A stretch of 50,791 nt of DNA from Aureimonas sp. AU4 (GCF_001463765.1 NZ_BBWK01000073.1:1-50791), one strand, 5' to 3'; positions 33,690-43,396 are shown, counted from the stretch's first letter. Translations and numbers: made by a program. Notes: a model not told the origin generated them from the sequence alone.

Positions 33690-33715
33690 GCGGCGAGGCG
33701 CCTGCGCCTCGCCGC
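33690..33715. terminator. Hairpin between the XRE regulator and the amidohydrolase gene
   Basis: GCGGCGAGGC (33690-33699) pairs with GCCTCGCCGC (33706-33715), 10 bp, 6-base loop, in the 42-base gap between convergent genes. Without a T run it is a plausible but weak bidirectional terminator. Confidence 0.55.
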
Positions 33716-33724
33716 CCGACGGGC

Positions 33725-34888
33725 TTATTCCAGCGGCAGTGCGCGTTCCGCCAGCGTGAGCCAGTAGGACGAGCCGAAGGGGATGGCCTCGTCGTTGAAG
33801 TCGTAGGCGGGGTGGTGGAGACCCGCCGAGGCGCCGTTGCCGACGAAGATGAACGCGCCGGGCCGCTGCTCCAGCATGTAGGAGAAGTCCTCGCCGCCCA
33901 TCAGCGGAACGGTGTCGCGGTTCACCGCGCTCTCGCCCGCCACCTCGGCCGCGACGTCGGCGCAGAAGGCCGCCTCGCCCGCGTGGTTGAGGGTCACCGG
34001 GTAGTTCCGGTCGTAGTCCACCTCGATCTCGACGCCCTGCGCGGCCCCGATGCCGGCGGCGATCTCGCGGATGCGGCGCTCGGCCAGATCGCGCGTGCGG
34101 GCCGTCAGCGAGCGCACGGTGCCCGACACGGTCGCGGTCTCGGGGATCACGTTGTGGGCGAAGCCGGCATGGAACTGCGTCACCGACACCACGACGGAAT
34201 CCAGCGGGTCGACGTTGCGCGAGGCGATCTGCTGCAGCGCCTGCACCAGGGCCGAGCCCGCCAGGATCGGATCGAACCCCTGTTGGGGAATGGCGGCATG
34301 GCTGCCGCGACCGCGCAATTGCAGCGTGAACTCGTCGGTCGAGGCCATGATAGGGCCCGGCCGGATCGCGAAATGGCCGAGCGGCAGGCCCGGCAGGTTG
34401 TGCATGCCGAAGACCCGGCTGATCGCGAATCGGTCGAGCAGCCCGTCCTCGATCATCGCCTTGGCGCCCGCGCCGCCCTCCTCGGCGGGCTGGAAGATCA
34501 CGGCGACCGTTCCCCGGAAGCGGCGCGTGGCGGCCAGCGCCTCGGCACCGCCGAGCAGCATCGCCATGTGCCCGTCATGGCCGCAGGCATGCATCGCGTC
34601 GGCACGCTCGGAGCGGTAGGGCAGGTCGGCGGCCTCGGCGATCGGCAAGGCGTCCATGTCGGCGCGAAGGCCGACGACCGGTCCGCCCTCACGGCCGTGG
34701 ATGAGCCCGACGACGCCCGTGCCCCCAATTCCCTCGACCACCTCGTCGCAGCCGATCTCGCGCAGGCGCGCGGCGATGAAGCGGGCCGTGTCGGGCAGGT
34801 CGTAGAGGATCTCGGGGATGCGGTGCAGCGCGTGCCGCCACTCGGCGATTTTGGGCGCCTCCGCGGCGATGCGGTTGTTGACGGGCAT
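33725..34888 (-). CDS. M20-family amidohydrolase (hippurate/N-acyl amino acid hydrolase-like)
   Basis: A 387-residue metallo-amidohydrolase: RHALHRIPEILYDLPDTARFI at the N-terminus, RADMDALPI, the metal-binding CGHDGHMAML, catalytic Glu in FQPAEEGGAGA, GMHNLPGLPLG, the dimerisation-domain segment RGRGSHAAIPQQGFDPI, and a C-terminal GGEDFSYMLEQRPGAF. It cleaves N-acyl groups from amino acids or similar amides; the exact substrate is unknown. ATG 34888 has GGAAG 5 bases upstream and begins at the family's usual N-terminus; ATG 34909 is an alternative. It is divergent from the carboxypeptidase gene. Confidence 0.92.
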   Translation of the reverse strand: MPVNNRIAAEAPKIAEWRHALHRIPEILYDLPDTARFIAARLREIGCDEVVEGIGGTGVVGLIHGREGGPVVGLRADMDALPIAEAADLPYRSERADAMHACGHDGHMAMLLGGAEALAATRRFRGTVAVIFQPAEEGGAGAKAMIEDGLLDRFAISRVFGMHNLPGLPLGHFAIRPGPIMASTDEFTLQLRGRGSHAAIPQQGFDPILAGSALVQALQQIASRNVDPLDSVVVSVTQFHAGFAHNVIPETATVSGTVRSLTARTRDLAERRIREIAAGIGAAQGVEIEVDYDRNYPVTLNHAGEAAFCADVAAEVAGESAVNRDTVPLMGGEDFSYMLEQRPGAFIFVGNGASAGLHHPAYDFNDEAIPFGSSYWLTLAERALPLE

Positions 34889-35063
34889 GAGGACTTCCGG
34901 CGATGCCATGAAATGGCGACAAAGGGCCTGTTGATCGGCCTCGGGGCTCCCACCTTGCCACGGAAACGGATCGACTGCGAAGGGGGCGGCTGCGTCGCTC
35001 GTCCCAGGCGCGACAAGGCGAGCCGCGAGAATGGCGAACCGCGAGAATGAAAGAGACCGCACG

Positions 35064-36278
35064 ATGACGTCGCTTCTGCGCTCCACGGCCCTGGCCGCGC
35101 TCGTGATCCTGGGCGGAGGGGTGTCGGCGCAGGCGGCCAACACGATCGTGGTGGATGTGGCGACCGGCAAGGTCCTGTCGCAGCAGAACGCCGTGCAGCG
35201 CTGGTATCCCGCTTCCACCACCAAGCTGATGACGGCCTATCTGGCGCTGAAGGCGATCGAGGCGCAGACGCTGCAGCTCGAGAGCCCCGTCGTCATGACG
35301 CGGTCGGCCGCCTTCCAGCCGCCCTCCAAGATGGGCTTCAAGCCGGGTTCGGTGATGCGGCTCGACAACGCGTTGCGCATGATGCTCGTGAAGTCCGCCA
35401 ACGACGTCGCCTATGCCATCGGCCAGACGGTCGGCGGCGGCTCGGTCGAGACCTTCGTCGCCATGATGAACCGCGCGGCCGCCGACCTCGGCATGCAGGA
35501 CAGCCACTTCATCAACCCGAACGGCCTGCCGGGCGAGGGTCAGTATTCCAGCGCCAAGGACCTCGCGATCCTCGCCACCACGATCCGCCGCGAGTTTCCC
35601 GCCTTCAGCGACTATTTCTCGACCGAGAGCATCACGCTCGACAAGGCGTCGATCAACAACACAAACGGGCTTCTCGGGCGCTTCAACGGCGCGGACGGCA
35701 TGAAGACCGGCTATATCTGCGCCTCGGGCTTCAACCTCGTCGCCTCCGCCACGCGCGACAACCGCACCATCGTCGCCGTGGTGCTGGGGGCGGAAGGGCC
35801 GATCGTGCGCGAGCGCCTCGCCGCCGAGATCATCGAGAACGGGTTCCACGTGAACCCGCGCTCGATCCGCGAGACGGTCGCCGATCTGCCCGCCTCCGAG
35901 GGGCCGCCCGCCGACATCAGCGCCGCGGTCTGCTCGTCTGCCGGCCGCACCGCGCGCGCCAACGAGCGCGAATCGGAAGAGAAGCGCGAGGAGACGTTCG
36001 GCTCGCCCTACATGACCGAGCTCGACCGCCCCCGGAACACGGTGCCGGTGCGGCTGGGCGGCGCGGCGGCGGGTCGCAACGTCGAGGCGGGCGTCTCGAT
36101 CATCGCCGACTACGGCATCCCCGTTCCGACCTGGCGGCCCGCCCGGCCGGGCGAGCCGGGCGCGGCCACGCCCGTTTCCGCGCCCATGCCCGGCAGCGCC
36201 GAGGCCGTCGAGGAGCAGCGCCGCACCGAGCTGCGTCCCGGCTCCGACCTTCTGAACGCGGCGCGGCAGAACCCGTGA
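35064..36278 (+). CDS. D-alanyl-D-alanine carboxypeptidase (PBP5/DacF type)
   Basis: A 404-residue exported serine peptidase that trims the terminal D-Ala of peptidoglycan pentapeptides. Signal peptide 1-25; active-site SxxK at S51-K54 ([12 protein letters not shown]), SAND triad near residue 111, KTG near residue 214 ([17 protein letters not shown]). Residues past about 275 form a long Pro/Ala/Glu-rich tail rather than the usual compact C-terminal domain and amphipathic helix. ATG 35064 has GAAAGAGA upstream and opens the signal peptide; an upstream in-frame start at 35031 is less likely. Its stop overlaps the GTPase start as GTGA. Confidence 0.93.
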   Translation: MTSLLRSTALAALVILGGGVSAQAANTIVVDVATGKVLSQQNAVQRWYPASTTKLMTAYLALKAIEAQTLQLESPVVMTRSAAFQPPSKMGFKPGSVMRLDNALRMMLVKSANDVAYAIGQTVGGGSVETFVAMMNRAAADLGMQDSHFINPNGLPGEGQYSSAKDLAILATTIRREFPAFSDYFSTESITLDKASINNTNGLLGRFNGADGMKTGYICASGFNLVASATRDNRTIVAVVLGAEGPIVRERLAAEIIENGFHVNPRSIRETVADLPASEGPPADISAAVCSSAGRTARANERESEEKREETFGSPYMTELDRPRNTVPVRLGGAAAGRNVEAGVSIIADYGIPVPTWRPARPGEPGAATPVSAPMPGSAEAVEEQRRTELRPGSDLLNAARQNP

Positions 36279-37357
36279 TTTCCGATCGCTTCGGCCGGCC
36301 GGCCGCCCCGGCAGAGCCCATTCCCGTCACCGTCCTCACCGGCTTCCTGGGCGCCGGCAAGACGACGATCCTGAACCGCCTGCTCGCCGAAGGGGCGCTC
36401 CAGGGCGCCGCGCTGATCGTCAACGAGTTCGGCGAGGTCGGGCTCGACGGACTCCTGGTCGAGGGTGCGGGCGAGGGGGTCGTCGAGCTCAACGACGGCT
36501 GCGTCTGCTGCACGGTGCGCGGCGATCTCGTGGACGCGCTCCTGCGGCTGGCCGACCGCCGCCCGGCGCCGACCCGGGTCCTCGTCGAGACGACGGGTCT
36601 CGCCGATCCGACGCCGATCCTCGCCGCGCTCGCCGCCCATCCCGAGCTTCTCGCCCGCTTCCGGCTCGACGGCGTCGTGTGCGTCGTGGACGCGCTGGCC
36701 GGTCCCGAGCATTTCGCCCACCGCATCGAGGCGCGCCGGCAGACGGCGCTCGCCGACCGGCTGGTGCTGACCAAGGCGGATCTGGCCGACCCCGCGCCGC
36801 TGCTTGACGCCGTGCGCGAGGTGAATCCCGACGCCCCGATGGTGCGGGCGGAGGCGGTGACCGGGGCAGCGATCCTCGACGCGGGCCTGCGCGATCCGCG
36901 CACAGGCCGGCTCGACCCCGACCGCTGGATGGGCGCCGACGAGGCGCGCCGCCATCACCACCATCACCATGACCACGCCGGAGCACACGGGGCGGTGCGC
37001 TCGATCGCGCTGCGTCACCAGGGCGCGATGAGCGGGTCCGACATCGAGGCCTTCCTGCAGCTCGTTTCCGCCGAGCCCGGCCTTCTACGGCTCAAGGGCC
37101 TGTTCCGCGTCGCCGAGGACGAGGCGCGCCCGCTCGTGGTTCACGGCGTGCGCAGCTATCTGCATCCGCCCGCAAGCCTTCCGGCCTGGCCCGAGGGCTC
37201 GGGGCGAGCGACGCGCCTCGTGGTGATCGGCGAGGGCTTGGACGAGCGCCGCCTTCGCGACCTCTTCGCCGCCTTCTGCCGCGCGCCGCGCGCCGACGCC
37301 CCGGACCGCGACGCGCTCGTGGACAATCCCTTGAGCGTCGCGGGCATGAGGTTCTAG
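36275..37357 (+). CDS. CobW/COG0523-family GTPase (metal chaperone)
   Basis: A 360-residue G3E GTPase: Walker [11 protein letters not shown] (22-31), [15 protein letters not shown], the metal-binding CxCC motif in [17 protein letters not shown] (about 73-89), [17 protein letters not shown] and a C-terminal CobW domain. A His-rich loop (six His, about residues 227-232) sits between the domains. COG0523 proteins deliver zinc or cobalt to target proteins. The GTG start at 36275 overlaps the carboxypeptidase stop. The stop overlaps the convergent tusA stop within CTAG. Confidence 0.92.
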   Translation: MISDRFGRPAAPAEPIPVTVLTGFLGAGKTTILNRLLAEGALQGAALIVNEFGEVGLDGLLVEGAGEGVVELNDGCVCCTVRGDLVDALLRLADRRPAPTRVLVETTGLADPTPILAALAAHPELLARFRLDGVVCVVDALAGPEHFAHRIEARRQTALADRLVLTKADLADPAPLLDAVREVNPDAPMVRAEAVTGAAILDAGLRDPRTGRLDPDRWMGADEARRHHHHHHDHAGAHGAVRSIALRHQGAMSGSDIEAFLQLVSAEPGLLRLKGLFRVAEDEARPLVVHGVRSYLHPPASLPAWPEGSGRATRLVVIGEGLDERRLRDLFAAFCRAPRADAPDRDALVDNPLSVAGMRF

Positions 37358-37638
37358 GCGCGCCCTGCGCCACGCCGGATCAGGAAGCGCCAGCCGCCGC
37401 CCGGAGCATCCTCCTGCGCGAGAAGAGCATGGCCCTCGGTGCGGCAGAGATGGGCGATGTCGAGCGGGCTGAGCGGGTCGTCCGCCAGAACCTCGATCAC
37501 GGATTCGTCAGCCGCCTCGCGAAGGGCCCGCGCGGTGCGCAGGGCCGGCAGCGGGCATTTCAGGCCGCGCAATTCGAGCCGCGCCGCTGTTGCGGCGTCC
37601 CGGTCGTCCCTATCTTCGCGTTCGACGTGATCCGCCAT
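37354..37638 (-). CDS. tusA: TusA-family sulfurtransferase
   Basis: A 94-residue protein of the SirA/TusA fold with the conserved [21 protein letters not shown]; Cys28 is the persulfide carrier. The N-terminal 15 residues are an extra charged stretch. TusA relays sulfur for tRNA thiolation, molybdenum cofactor and other uses. ATG 37638 has GGAGG at 7 bases, a textbook ribosome binding site. It is divergent from the DUF924 gene (28 bases between starts) and convergent with the CobW gene (4-base overlap). Confidence 0.9.
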   Translation of the reverse strand: MADHVEREDRDDRDAATAARLELRGLKCPLPALRTARALREAADESVIEVLADDPLSPLDIAHLCRTEGHALLAQEDAPGGGWRFLIRRGAGRA

Positions 37639-37666
37639 CCCTAAACCTCCGGAAGTCCGCCCGCTC

Positions 37667-38233
37667 ATGAGCGACACCTTCATCGACAGCGACTACTCCA
37701 TCGACCCGCAGAGCGTCGTCGATTTCTGGCGCGAGATCGGACCCGAGGGATGGTTCCGCAAGGACCCCGAGCTCGACCGCACCATCACCAGCCGCTTCGG
37801 GGATCTCTACGAGCGCGCCGCGCGCGGCCACCTCGACAGCTGGGCCGACGAGCCGAACGGCGCCCTGGCCCTCGTGATCCTGCTCGACCAGTTCCCGCGC
37901 AACATGTTCCGAGGCACGCCCCGCGCCTTCGAGACGGACGAGAAGGCTCTCAAGCTCGCGCGCGCGGCGCTGGCGCGCGGCGACCACTACCATGTCGGCG
38001 AGGACGTCAACCAGTTCCTGGCCATGCCGCTCATGCATTCCGAGAAGCTTGCCGACCAGGAGGACTGCGTCCGCTGGATGGGGGAGATCGGCGAAGAGAA
38101 CGTACCGTTTGCGATCGAGCACCGCGACATCGTGCAGCGGTTCGGGCGTTTTCCTCACCGCAACGCGGTTCTCGGGCGCGAGAGCAGCTCCGAGGAGCTG
38201 CGTTTTCTGGAGGAGGGCGGCTTCCAAGGCTGA
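37667..38233 (+). CDS. DUF924 family protein
   Basis: A 188-residue helical protein of the DUF924 (TPR-like) family: IDPQSVVDFWREIGPEGWFRKDPELD, LALVILLDQFPRNMFRGTPRAFETDEKAL, NQFLAMPLMHSEKLADQ and FGRFPHRNAVLGRESS, all hallmark segments. No activity is assigned. It has no signal or membrane segment. The ATG at 37667 lies 28 bases from the divergent tusA start, so the two share one promoter region. Confidence 0.9.
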   Translation: MSDTFIDSDYSIDPQSVVDFWREIGPEGWFRKDPELDRTITSRFGDLYERAARGHLDSWADEPNGALALVILLDQFPRNMFRGTPRAFETDEKALKLARAALARGDHYHVGEDVNQFLAMPLMHSEKLADQEDCVRWMGEIGEENVPFAIEHRDIVQRFGRFPHRNAVLGRESSSEELRFLEEGGFQG

Positions 38234-38335
38234 TCGCGTCAATCCTTCATAGATTGGAGGTCAGTTCATTAAGGGCTTCGACCCTAAGCTGTGGTCTGCA
38301 AAGAACAGGGCCGATTGGCTGCGGGCAACTAGCTG

Positions 38336-39595
38336 ATGAACGATGCCTCCACCATGCTGCGGCGTGCCGCCTCGCGCGGCGCCGCCGCGGAAGCGATCGA
38401 GCCGGGCCAGGCGATCTTCGTCGACAGTCCCCCGCTCGACGCGCACAAGATGCTGGAGCGCCTGTCCCTCCAGCGCAGCTATCGGATCTACGATGCCCAT
38501 GCCGCCCTCGGACTCGTGGACGAGCTCCAGTTCCTGATGGCCAGGGCGGTCGAACCCAACGTCTTCTTCGAGCCGCGTTTCCTGGTGCCCGCCATGCCGC
38601 GCCTCGACGAGCGCGCGGTGAGGCTGCTGGTGGCCCGTGACGAGGGTGCCGATCGCTCGCGCCTGCGGTTCTTCATGCCCTTCACGGTGGAGCGGCCGTC
38701 GCTTCGCACGGGCCCGATCCTGCGGGCCTGGAGCCATCCGTTCGGGCCTGTCGGCACCTTGCCGCTCGACGGCGACGATCCCTTGCGCACCGCGCGCGAC
38801 CTTCTCCTCTCGCTGCGGGACCAGCGCGACCTGCCGCGCACCCTCGTGCTGCCGGACCTCAGGCTCGACGGGCCGCTGACGGCGGTCCTGCGCAAGGCGG
38901 TAGCCGCCGAAGGGCTGTCGATCGCCGTCTGCGACCGGCGCACGCGCGCCGCGCTGCGCCCCGGCCAGCCGCTGCCCGCCCGCCAGCGGCGCGAGCGCGA
39001 TCGCCTCTTGCGGCGCCTCGCCCTGTTCGGGCCCGTGCGCTTCGAGGAGGCGCGCGAACCCGACGCCGTGCGCGAGGGACTGGAGGAGTTCCTGGCGCTC
39101 GAAGCCTCGGGATGGAAGGGCCGCCGCCGCACCGCTCTCGCGCAGGACCGCTACCGCGCGGCCTTCGCGCGCGAGGCGGTGAACGGGCTTGCCGAGCGCG
39201 GGCAGGCGCGCGTCTTCACGCTCTGGGTGGGCGAGGATGCGGCCGCAAGCCTCGTGGTGCTGGAATCGGGCGGCGAGGCGGCCGCGTGGAAGACCGCCTA
39301 CGACGAGCGCTTCGCCGCCGCCGGGCCCGGCGCGATCGTCCTGTCGCTGGCGGCCGAGCGGCTCATGGCCGATCCGGCGATCCGGCTCGCCGACTCCTGC
39401 GCCGTGCCCGACCATGCGGCCGCCAACCGTCTCTGGCGCTCGCGCACCGAGGTCGGCACGCTGGTGATCGGCCTGGAGCCCGGCCGCGAGCGGGCGACTA
39501 GCGACTGCGCGCAGGCGCTGACGGATCTACGCCGACGCCTTCATCGGCGCCACCGGTGGCTGGGCCGGCTACGGCGGACCCTGCGTCTGGGCTGA
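38336..39595 (+). CDS. BioF2-like GNAT-family acetyltransferase
   Basis: A 419-residue protein with the two-lobed GNAT arrangement of the BioF2-like family (Acetyltransf_6): an N-lobe with DELQFLMARAVEPNVFFEPRF and the C-lobe GLEEFLALEASGWKGRRRTALAQ, then RVFTLWVGEDAAASLVVLESGGEAAAWKTAYDERF. Relatives act in capsule or exopolysaccharide synthesis, cellulose modification or aminoacyl transfer. Ribosome-binding sequence before ATG 38336 is poor. The last 33 codons (about 98 bases) run across the end of the oppositely oriented murQ gene; that tail is basic (LRRRLHRRHRWLGRLRRTLRLG) and may be an extension through a lost stop. Confidence 0.82.
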   Translation: MNDASTMLRRAASRGAAAEAIEPGQAIFVDSPPLDAHKMLERLSLQRSYRIYDAHAALGLVDELQFLMARAVEPNVFFEPRFLVPAMPRLDERAVRLLVARDEGADRSRLRFFMPFTVERPSLRTGPILRAWSHPFGPVGTLPLDGDDPLRTARDLLLSLRDQRDLPRTLVLPDLRLDGPLTAVLRKAVAAEGLSIAVCDRRTRAALRPGQPLPARQRRERDRLLRRLALFGPVRFEEAREPDAVREGLEEFLALEASGWKGRRRTALAQDRYRAAFAREAVNGLAERGQARVFTLWVGEDAAASLVVLESGGEAAAWKTAYDERFAAAGPGAIVLSLAAERLMADPAIRLADSCAVPDHAAANRLWRSRTEVGTLVIGLEPGRERATSDCAQALTDLRRRLHRRHRWLGRLRRTLRLG

Positions 39596-40418
39596 CGGGC
39601 CGCTCCGCCTCGAGCGCGCGAATCGCCTCGCGGATCGCGCCGCCGGACACCTGGAGCGCCGCCTCCGCCTGATCTTGGCTGCAGGCCGCGACTTCGGCGA
39701 CCATGCGGCGCGCGCGCTCGCGCAGCTTGCGGTTGGAAGGGCGCATGTCGACCATGCGGCCTCGAAACACCTTGCCGAGCCGCACCATGACGGCGGTCGA
39801 GAAGAGGTTGAGCGCCGCCTTCTGCGCCGTGCCCGCCGCAAGCCGCGTCGATCCCGCCAGCACCTCCGGCCCGGTACGCAGGAGAACCGGATGCTCGGCG
39901 GCTTCCAGGAGGGGCGTGCCGGGATTGTTGGCGAAGCCGATCGTGAGCGCCCCGCGCGCCCGCGCCGCTTGCACCGCCGCGATCGTGTAGGGGGTGCGGC
40001 CGCTTGCGGCCAGCGCCACGACCACGTCGCCTGGCCCGACTCGCATCTCCTCGACCGCCGTCGCGGCGGCGCCGCCCTCGTCCTCGGCGCCTTCGCGCGC
40101 CTGCGAGAAGGCGCCGAGACCGCCGGCGAGGAGAAAGACGCAACGCTCCGTCGGCCAGGAAAAGGTCGGACCGAGTTCGACCCCGTCCAGCATGGCGAGC
40201 CGGCCCGATGTGCCGGCGCCGCAGTAGACGAGGCGTCCCTGTCCGGCGGCGAGGCGATCCGCCGCCGCCTCCACGGCCGCGTCGATCTGCGGCAGCGCGG
40301 CGCGCACGGCGCGCAGCGCCTCGTCCTGGCCGCCGATGAGAGCCTCCAGAAGCCTCGGGCCGGGAAGGTCTTCGAGGTTCCTGAACCGCTCGTCGGCCCG
40401 TTCCGTCTCGTCGCTCAC
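39498..40418 (-). CDS. murQ: N-acetylmuramic acid 6-phosphate etherase (MurQ)
   Basis: A 306-residue SIS-domain enzyme that cleaves the lactyl ether of MurNAc-6-phosphate during peptidoglycan recycling. Seen: FRNLEDLPGPRLLEALIGGQDEALRAV, GRLVYCGAGTSGRLAMLDGVELGPTFSWP (SIS/GTSGR motif), ALAASGRTPYTIAAVQAARARGALTIGFANNPGTPLLEAAEHPV, TRLAAGTAQKAALNLFSTAVMVRLGKVFRGRMVDM and a C-terminal helical domain. GTG 40418 fits the family N-terminus; ATG 40445 is in frame. The 3' end overlaps the convergent acetyltransferase gene by 98 bases. No sugar kinase or transporter is adjacent. Confidence 0.95.
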   Translation of the reverse strand: MSDETERADERFRNLEDLPGPRLLEALIGGQDEALRAVRAALPQIDAAVEAAADRLAAGQGRLVYCGAGTSGRLAMLDGVELGPTFSWPTERCVFLLAGGLGAFSQAREGAEDEGGAAATAVEEMRVGPGDVVVALAASGRTPYTIAAVQAARARGALTIGFANNPGTPLLEAAEHPVLLRTGPEVLAGSTRLAAGTAQKAALNLFSTAVMVRLGKVFRGRMVDMRPSNRKLRERARRMVAEVAACSQDQAEAALQVSGGAIREAIRALEAERPVSPDAGSAVAGPATGGADEGVGVDPSAPARSR

Positions 40419-40576
40419 CTGCGTCCGCCCCGCCTGTCGTCCCATGCCTACGACGAATGCCCCGGGCGCCGGCCCGTTCCCGCCCGGGCTCGTGCCGTCT
40501 CGACGGCTCGTCATGTCCCTGTCACAACCGGCTGCCACGACCCGCCGCGTCCCGATCTATCGCGAGTCCGCCCTCC

Positions 40577-41689
40577 ATGGCCCTGCCCATCGTCCTGTCC
40601 GGCCTTTCCAAGCGCTTCGGCTCGTCCGCCGCCGTGAACGACGTGTCGTTGCAGATCGCGGCGGGCGAGTTCCTGGCGCTGCTCGGGCCGTCCGGCTGCG
40701 GCAAGACCACGCTCCTGCGCATGATCGCGGGCTTCGAGACGGTGAGCGCCGGGCGCATCCTCTTCGGCGACCGGTTGGTGGCGGGCGAGGGCGTCTATGT
40801 CCTGCCCGAGGAGCGCAACGTCGCGATCGTGTTCCAGTCCTACGCGCTCTGGCCGCACATGAGCGTCGGCGAGAACGTCGCCTATCCCTTGCGCGTTCGT
40901 CGGCGCACGCGGGCCGAGCGCGAGGCCAAGGTCGCCGAGGCGCTCGCGGCGGTGGACCTGTCGGGTTTCGAGGGGCGGCGCATCGCCGACCTGTCGGGCG
41001 GCCAGCGCCAGCGCGTCGCGCTCGCCCGGTGCCTTGCCATGGACCCCGGCATCATCCTTCTCGACGAGCCGCTCGCCAATCTCGACGTCCACCTGCGCGC
41101 CTCGATGGAGGAGACCTTCGCGCGGTTCCATCAGCGCACCGGCGCGACCATGGTCTACGTCACGCACGACCAGAGCGAAGCCATGGCCATGGCGACGCGG
41201 GTCGCCGTCATGGAGAAGGGCCGCGTCCTCGAATGCGCGCCGCCCGTCGCGCTCTACGGCGAGCCGGCCAGCGAGGCGGTCGCCCGCTTCATCGGCGACG
41301 GCCGCGTCGTCGACGCGGACGTCCTGTCGGGCGACGGCGCGGGGCGCTGCCGCATACGCCTGCTCGGCACCGAGGCCGAAATCCGCTGCGCGCCGGGCCG
41401 AACGCTTCGCGGCCCCGGTCGCGTCTGCCTGCGGGCCGAAGGGCTCGAACTGGCCCCGCCCGGCGATGGTTTTGCGGCAAAGGTCCTGGCCGCCTCGTTC
41501 AAGGGCGCGCACACGCGCCTCTCGGTCGAGCCTTCAGCGGCGCCCGGCGTTGCGCTGAGCGTCGCCTCGCCGCGCCCCGCGGCCGTGGGCTCCACGGTCT
41601 GGCTTCGAGCGGTGGATGGCTGGCTGCTGCCGCGCCCGGGGGACGCAGCGGCCGCAACGGTCGGGGAAGGGATCCGCGAGCTCGCCTAG
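40577..41689 (+). CDS. FbpC/PotA-type ABC transporter ATP-binding protein
   Basis: A 370-residue importer ATPase with a C-terminal TOBE regulatory domain: Walker A GPSGCGKTT (37-45), VFQSYALWPHMSVGENVAYPL (Q-loop), LSGGQRQRVALARCLAMDP (about 138-156), Walker B IILLDEPLANLD, H-loop VTHDQSEAMAMATRV, TOBE from about residue 240. The VLPEERNVAIVFQSYALWPH wording is typical of Fe(III)-type transporters. The permease and binding-protein genes face it on the other strand, and the stop codons of ATPase and permease overlap in CTAG (41686-41689). It is divergent from murQ. Confidence 0.93.
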   Translation: MALPIVLSGLSKRFGSSAAVNDVSLQIAAGEFLALLGPSGCGKTTLLRMIAGFETVSAGRILFGDRLVAGEGVYVLPEERNVAIVFQSYALWPHMSVGENVAYPLRVRRRTRAEREAKVAEALAAVDLSGFEGRRIADLSGGQRQRVALARCLAMDPGIILLDEPLANLDVHLRASMEETFARFHQRTGATMVYVTHDQSEAMAMATRVAVMEKGRVLECAPPVALYGEPASEAVARFIGDGRVVDADVLSGDGAGRCRIRLLGTEAEIRCAPGRTLRGPGRVCLRAEGLELAPPGDGFAAKVLAASFKGAHTRLSVEPSAAPGVALSVASPRPAAVGSTVWLRAVDGWLLPRPGDAAAATVGEGIRELA

Positions 41690-43392
41690 CGCGCCCAGGG
41701 CAGGACGCCGGGCGGCAGGCGCCGGCCGAAAAGCGTCGTGACGAGCATGATGGCAAGGATCACCGCAACGGTCGAGGTGGCGAGCGCGGCCGCCAGCGTC
41801 GAGCGGCCCGCGTCGTCGAGGTTGAACACCGCGACGCCCAGCGTCTCGTTGCCGGCCGACCAGAGGAGCGCCGAGACCGTCAGCTCGTTGAAGGCGGTCA
41901 TGAAGACGAGGATGGCCCCCGCCGCCGCGATGGGGCCGAGCGTCGGCAGGGCGATCGTCACGAGACGGCGCGTGAAGCCCGCCCCACTCATGCGCGCCGC
42001 CTCGTCGAGGCTGGCGTCCATCTGCAGCGCCCCGGCCACCAGCGGGCGAAGCTCCAGCGCCAGGAAGCGTGCGAGATAGGCGATGAAGATGATCCAGATC
42101 GTGTTGTAGAGGCTGAAGCCGAGAACGGGGAGCGGGCGCAGGAACAGGAGGATCGCGGCGATCGCGAGCACGATACCGGGCAACGCGTAGGGCAGGTCGG
42201 TCGCGCCGTTCAGCGCACGCAGGAGCTTACCGGGACGCTGGGCCGCCAGGACCGCGAGCGGCACGGCGACGACGAGCAGCATCAGCGCCGCCACGCCCGC
42301 CAGCAGGAAGGAGTTGCGGAAGGCGCGGATCGTCGCATCCTGCCGGAACAGGACCTCGCGGTAGTTGTCGAGCGTCGCGGAGGTGCCGTTCAGCGGCACG
42401 CCGTAACTTGCCACCAGCGAGGTCGTGAGAAGCGCCAGAAGCGGTGCGACCACGAACAGGAGCACGAGGCTCCATGCGCCGATCTCGATCGGCAGCCGCC
42501 AGCGTCCGAGCGGATAGGCCAGCGCCTGCGAGGGCGCGCCGGCGAGCCGGTAGTCGCGCCCCCGGAGCGCCACGCGCTGCACGAGGAAGCCGCATGCCGC
42601 CAGAACCGCGACCACCACCGAGAGCACCGCGACCTCGGCGATGACGGCCGGCCCGAAGCCCGCGAGGCGCTGGTAGATGAGGGTCGAGAGCGTCGAGAGC
42701 CCGGCTGGAATGCCGAGAAGCGCCGGCACGCCGAAGTTTCCCGCCGCCGAGACGAAGCTGATCGCCCCGCCCGCCACCAGCGCCGGCGTCATCAGCGGCA
42801 GAACGACCGTGCGCAGCACGCGCCAGCGCCCGGCACCGCTGGAGCGCGCGGCCTCCACCAGCTCGCGCGGCAGGGCGCGCAGGCTGGCGCGCAACGCGAG
42901 AAAGACGAGGGGTGCGTTCTGGACGCCGAGAACGGCGACGATGCCGCCCAGCGAATAGGCCGGGTTCGGCGCGCCGAGGCGGGGTGCGATTCCGAGCGTG
43001 TTGAGGAGCGGGCTCGCCGGACCCAGCATCTGCGCGAAGGCGAGCGCGGCGACCTGCGGCGGGATCATCATCGGCACAAGGAAGGCGAAGACCAGCGCGC
43101 CCTTCAGCCGGACGTCGGTGAGTGCCACGAGAAGCGCCACGGCGCTGCCGAGAAGGAGCGCGATCACGGTTCCACCGAGCGCGGTCAGGAGCGTCGTGCC
43201 GGTGGCGGTCCAGGTCGAGCGCGCGGACAGAACCGAAGCCGCCGTCGAGAGGCCCGGTACGCCGCCGGGCGCCACCGCCTCGAGCGCGAGCCGCGTCACG
43301 GGCAGGACGCAGACCAGCCCGACGAAGAGCGCGACGAGGATCAGAGCCGTGCGCTCGCCGCGCGAGGCGGCGAGCGGGGTCGTGTTCGCCAA
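41686..43392 (-). CDS. FbpB-type ABC transporter permease (fused double permease)
   Basis: A 568-residue membrane protein with about 12 helices in two BPD-type halves. Each half has an EAA loop: PRELVEAARSSGAGRWRVLRTVVLPL (first) and DASLDEAARMSGAGFTRRLVTIALPTLGP (second). This duplicated form is typical of Fe(III)-type (FbpB/SfuB) and some aminophosphonate importers. The start is TTG 43392 by continuity with the charged N-terminus and 4-base spacing from the binding-protein stop. It converges on, and overlaps by 4 bases, the ATPase gene. Confidence 0.92.
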   Translation of the reverse strand: MANTTPLAASRGERTALILVALFVGLVCVLPVTRLALEAVAPGGVPGLSTAASVLSARSTWTATGTTLLTALGGTVIALLLGSAVALLVALTDVRLKGALVFAFLVPMMIPPQVAALAFAQMLGPASPLLNTLGIAPRLGAPNPAYSLGGIVAVLGVQNAPLVFLALRASLRALPRELVEAARSSGAGRWRVLRTVVLPLMTPALVAGGAISFVSAAGNFGVPALLGIPAGLSTLSTLIYQRLAGFGPAVIAEVAVLSVVVAVLAACGFLVQRVALRGRDYRLAGAPSQALAYPLGRWRLPIEIGAWSLVLLFVVAPLLALLTTSLVASYGVPLNGTSATLDNYREVLFRQDATIRAFRNSFLLAGVAALMLLVVAVPLAVLAAQRPGKLLRALNGATDLPYALPGIVLAIAAILLFLRPLPVLGFSLYNTIWIIFIAYLARFLALELRPLVAGALQMDASLDEAARMSGAGFTRRLVTIALPTLGPIAAAGAILVFMTAFNELTVSALLWSAGNETLGVAVFNLDDAGRSTLAAALATSTVAVILAIMLVTTLFGRRLPPGVLPWAR

Positions 43393-43396
43393 GGCG

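Noticed and set aside
36952-36972. CAC/CAT run in the CobW gene as a microsatellite
   Set aside because: It simply encodes the His-rich metal loop normal in COG0523 proteins.
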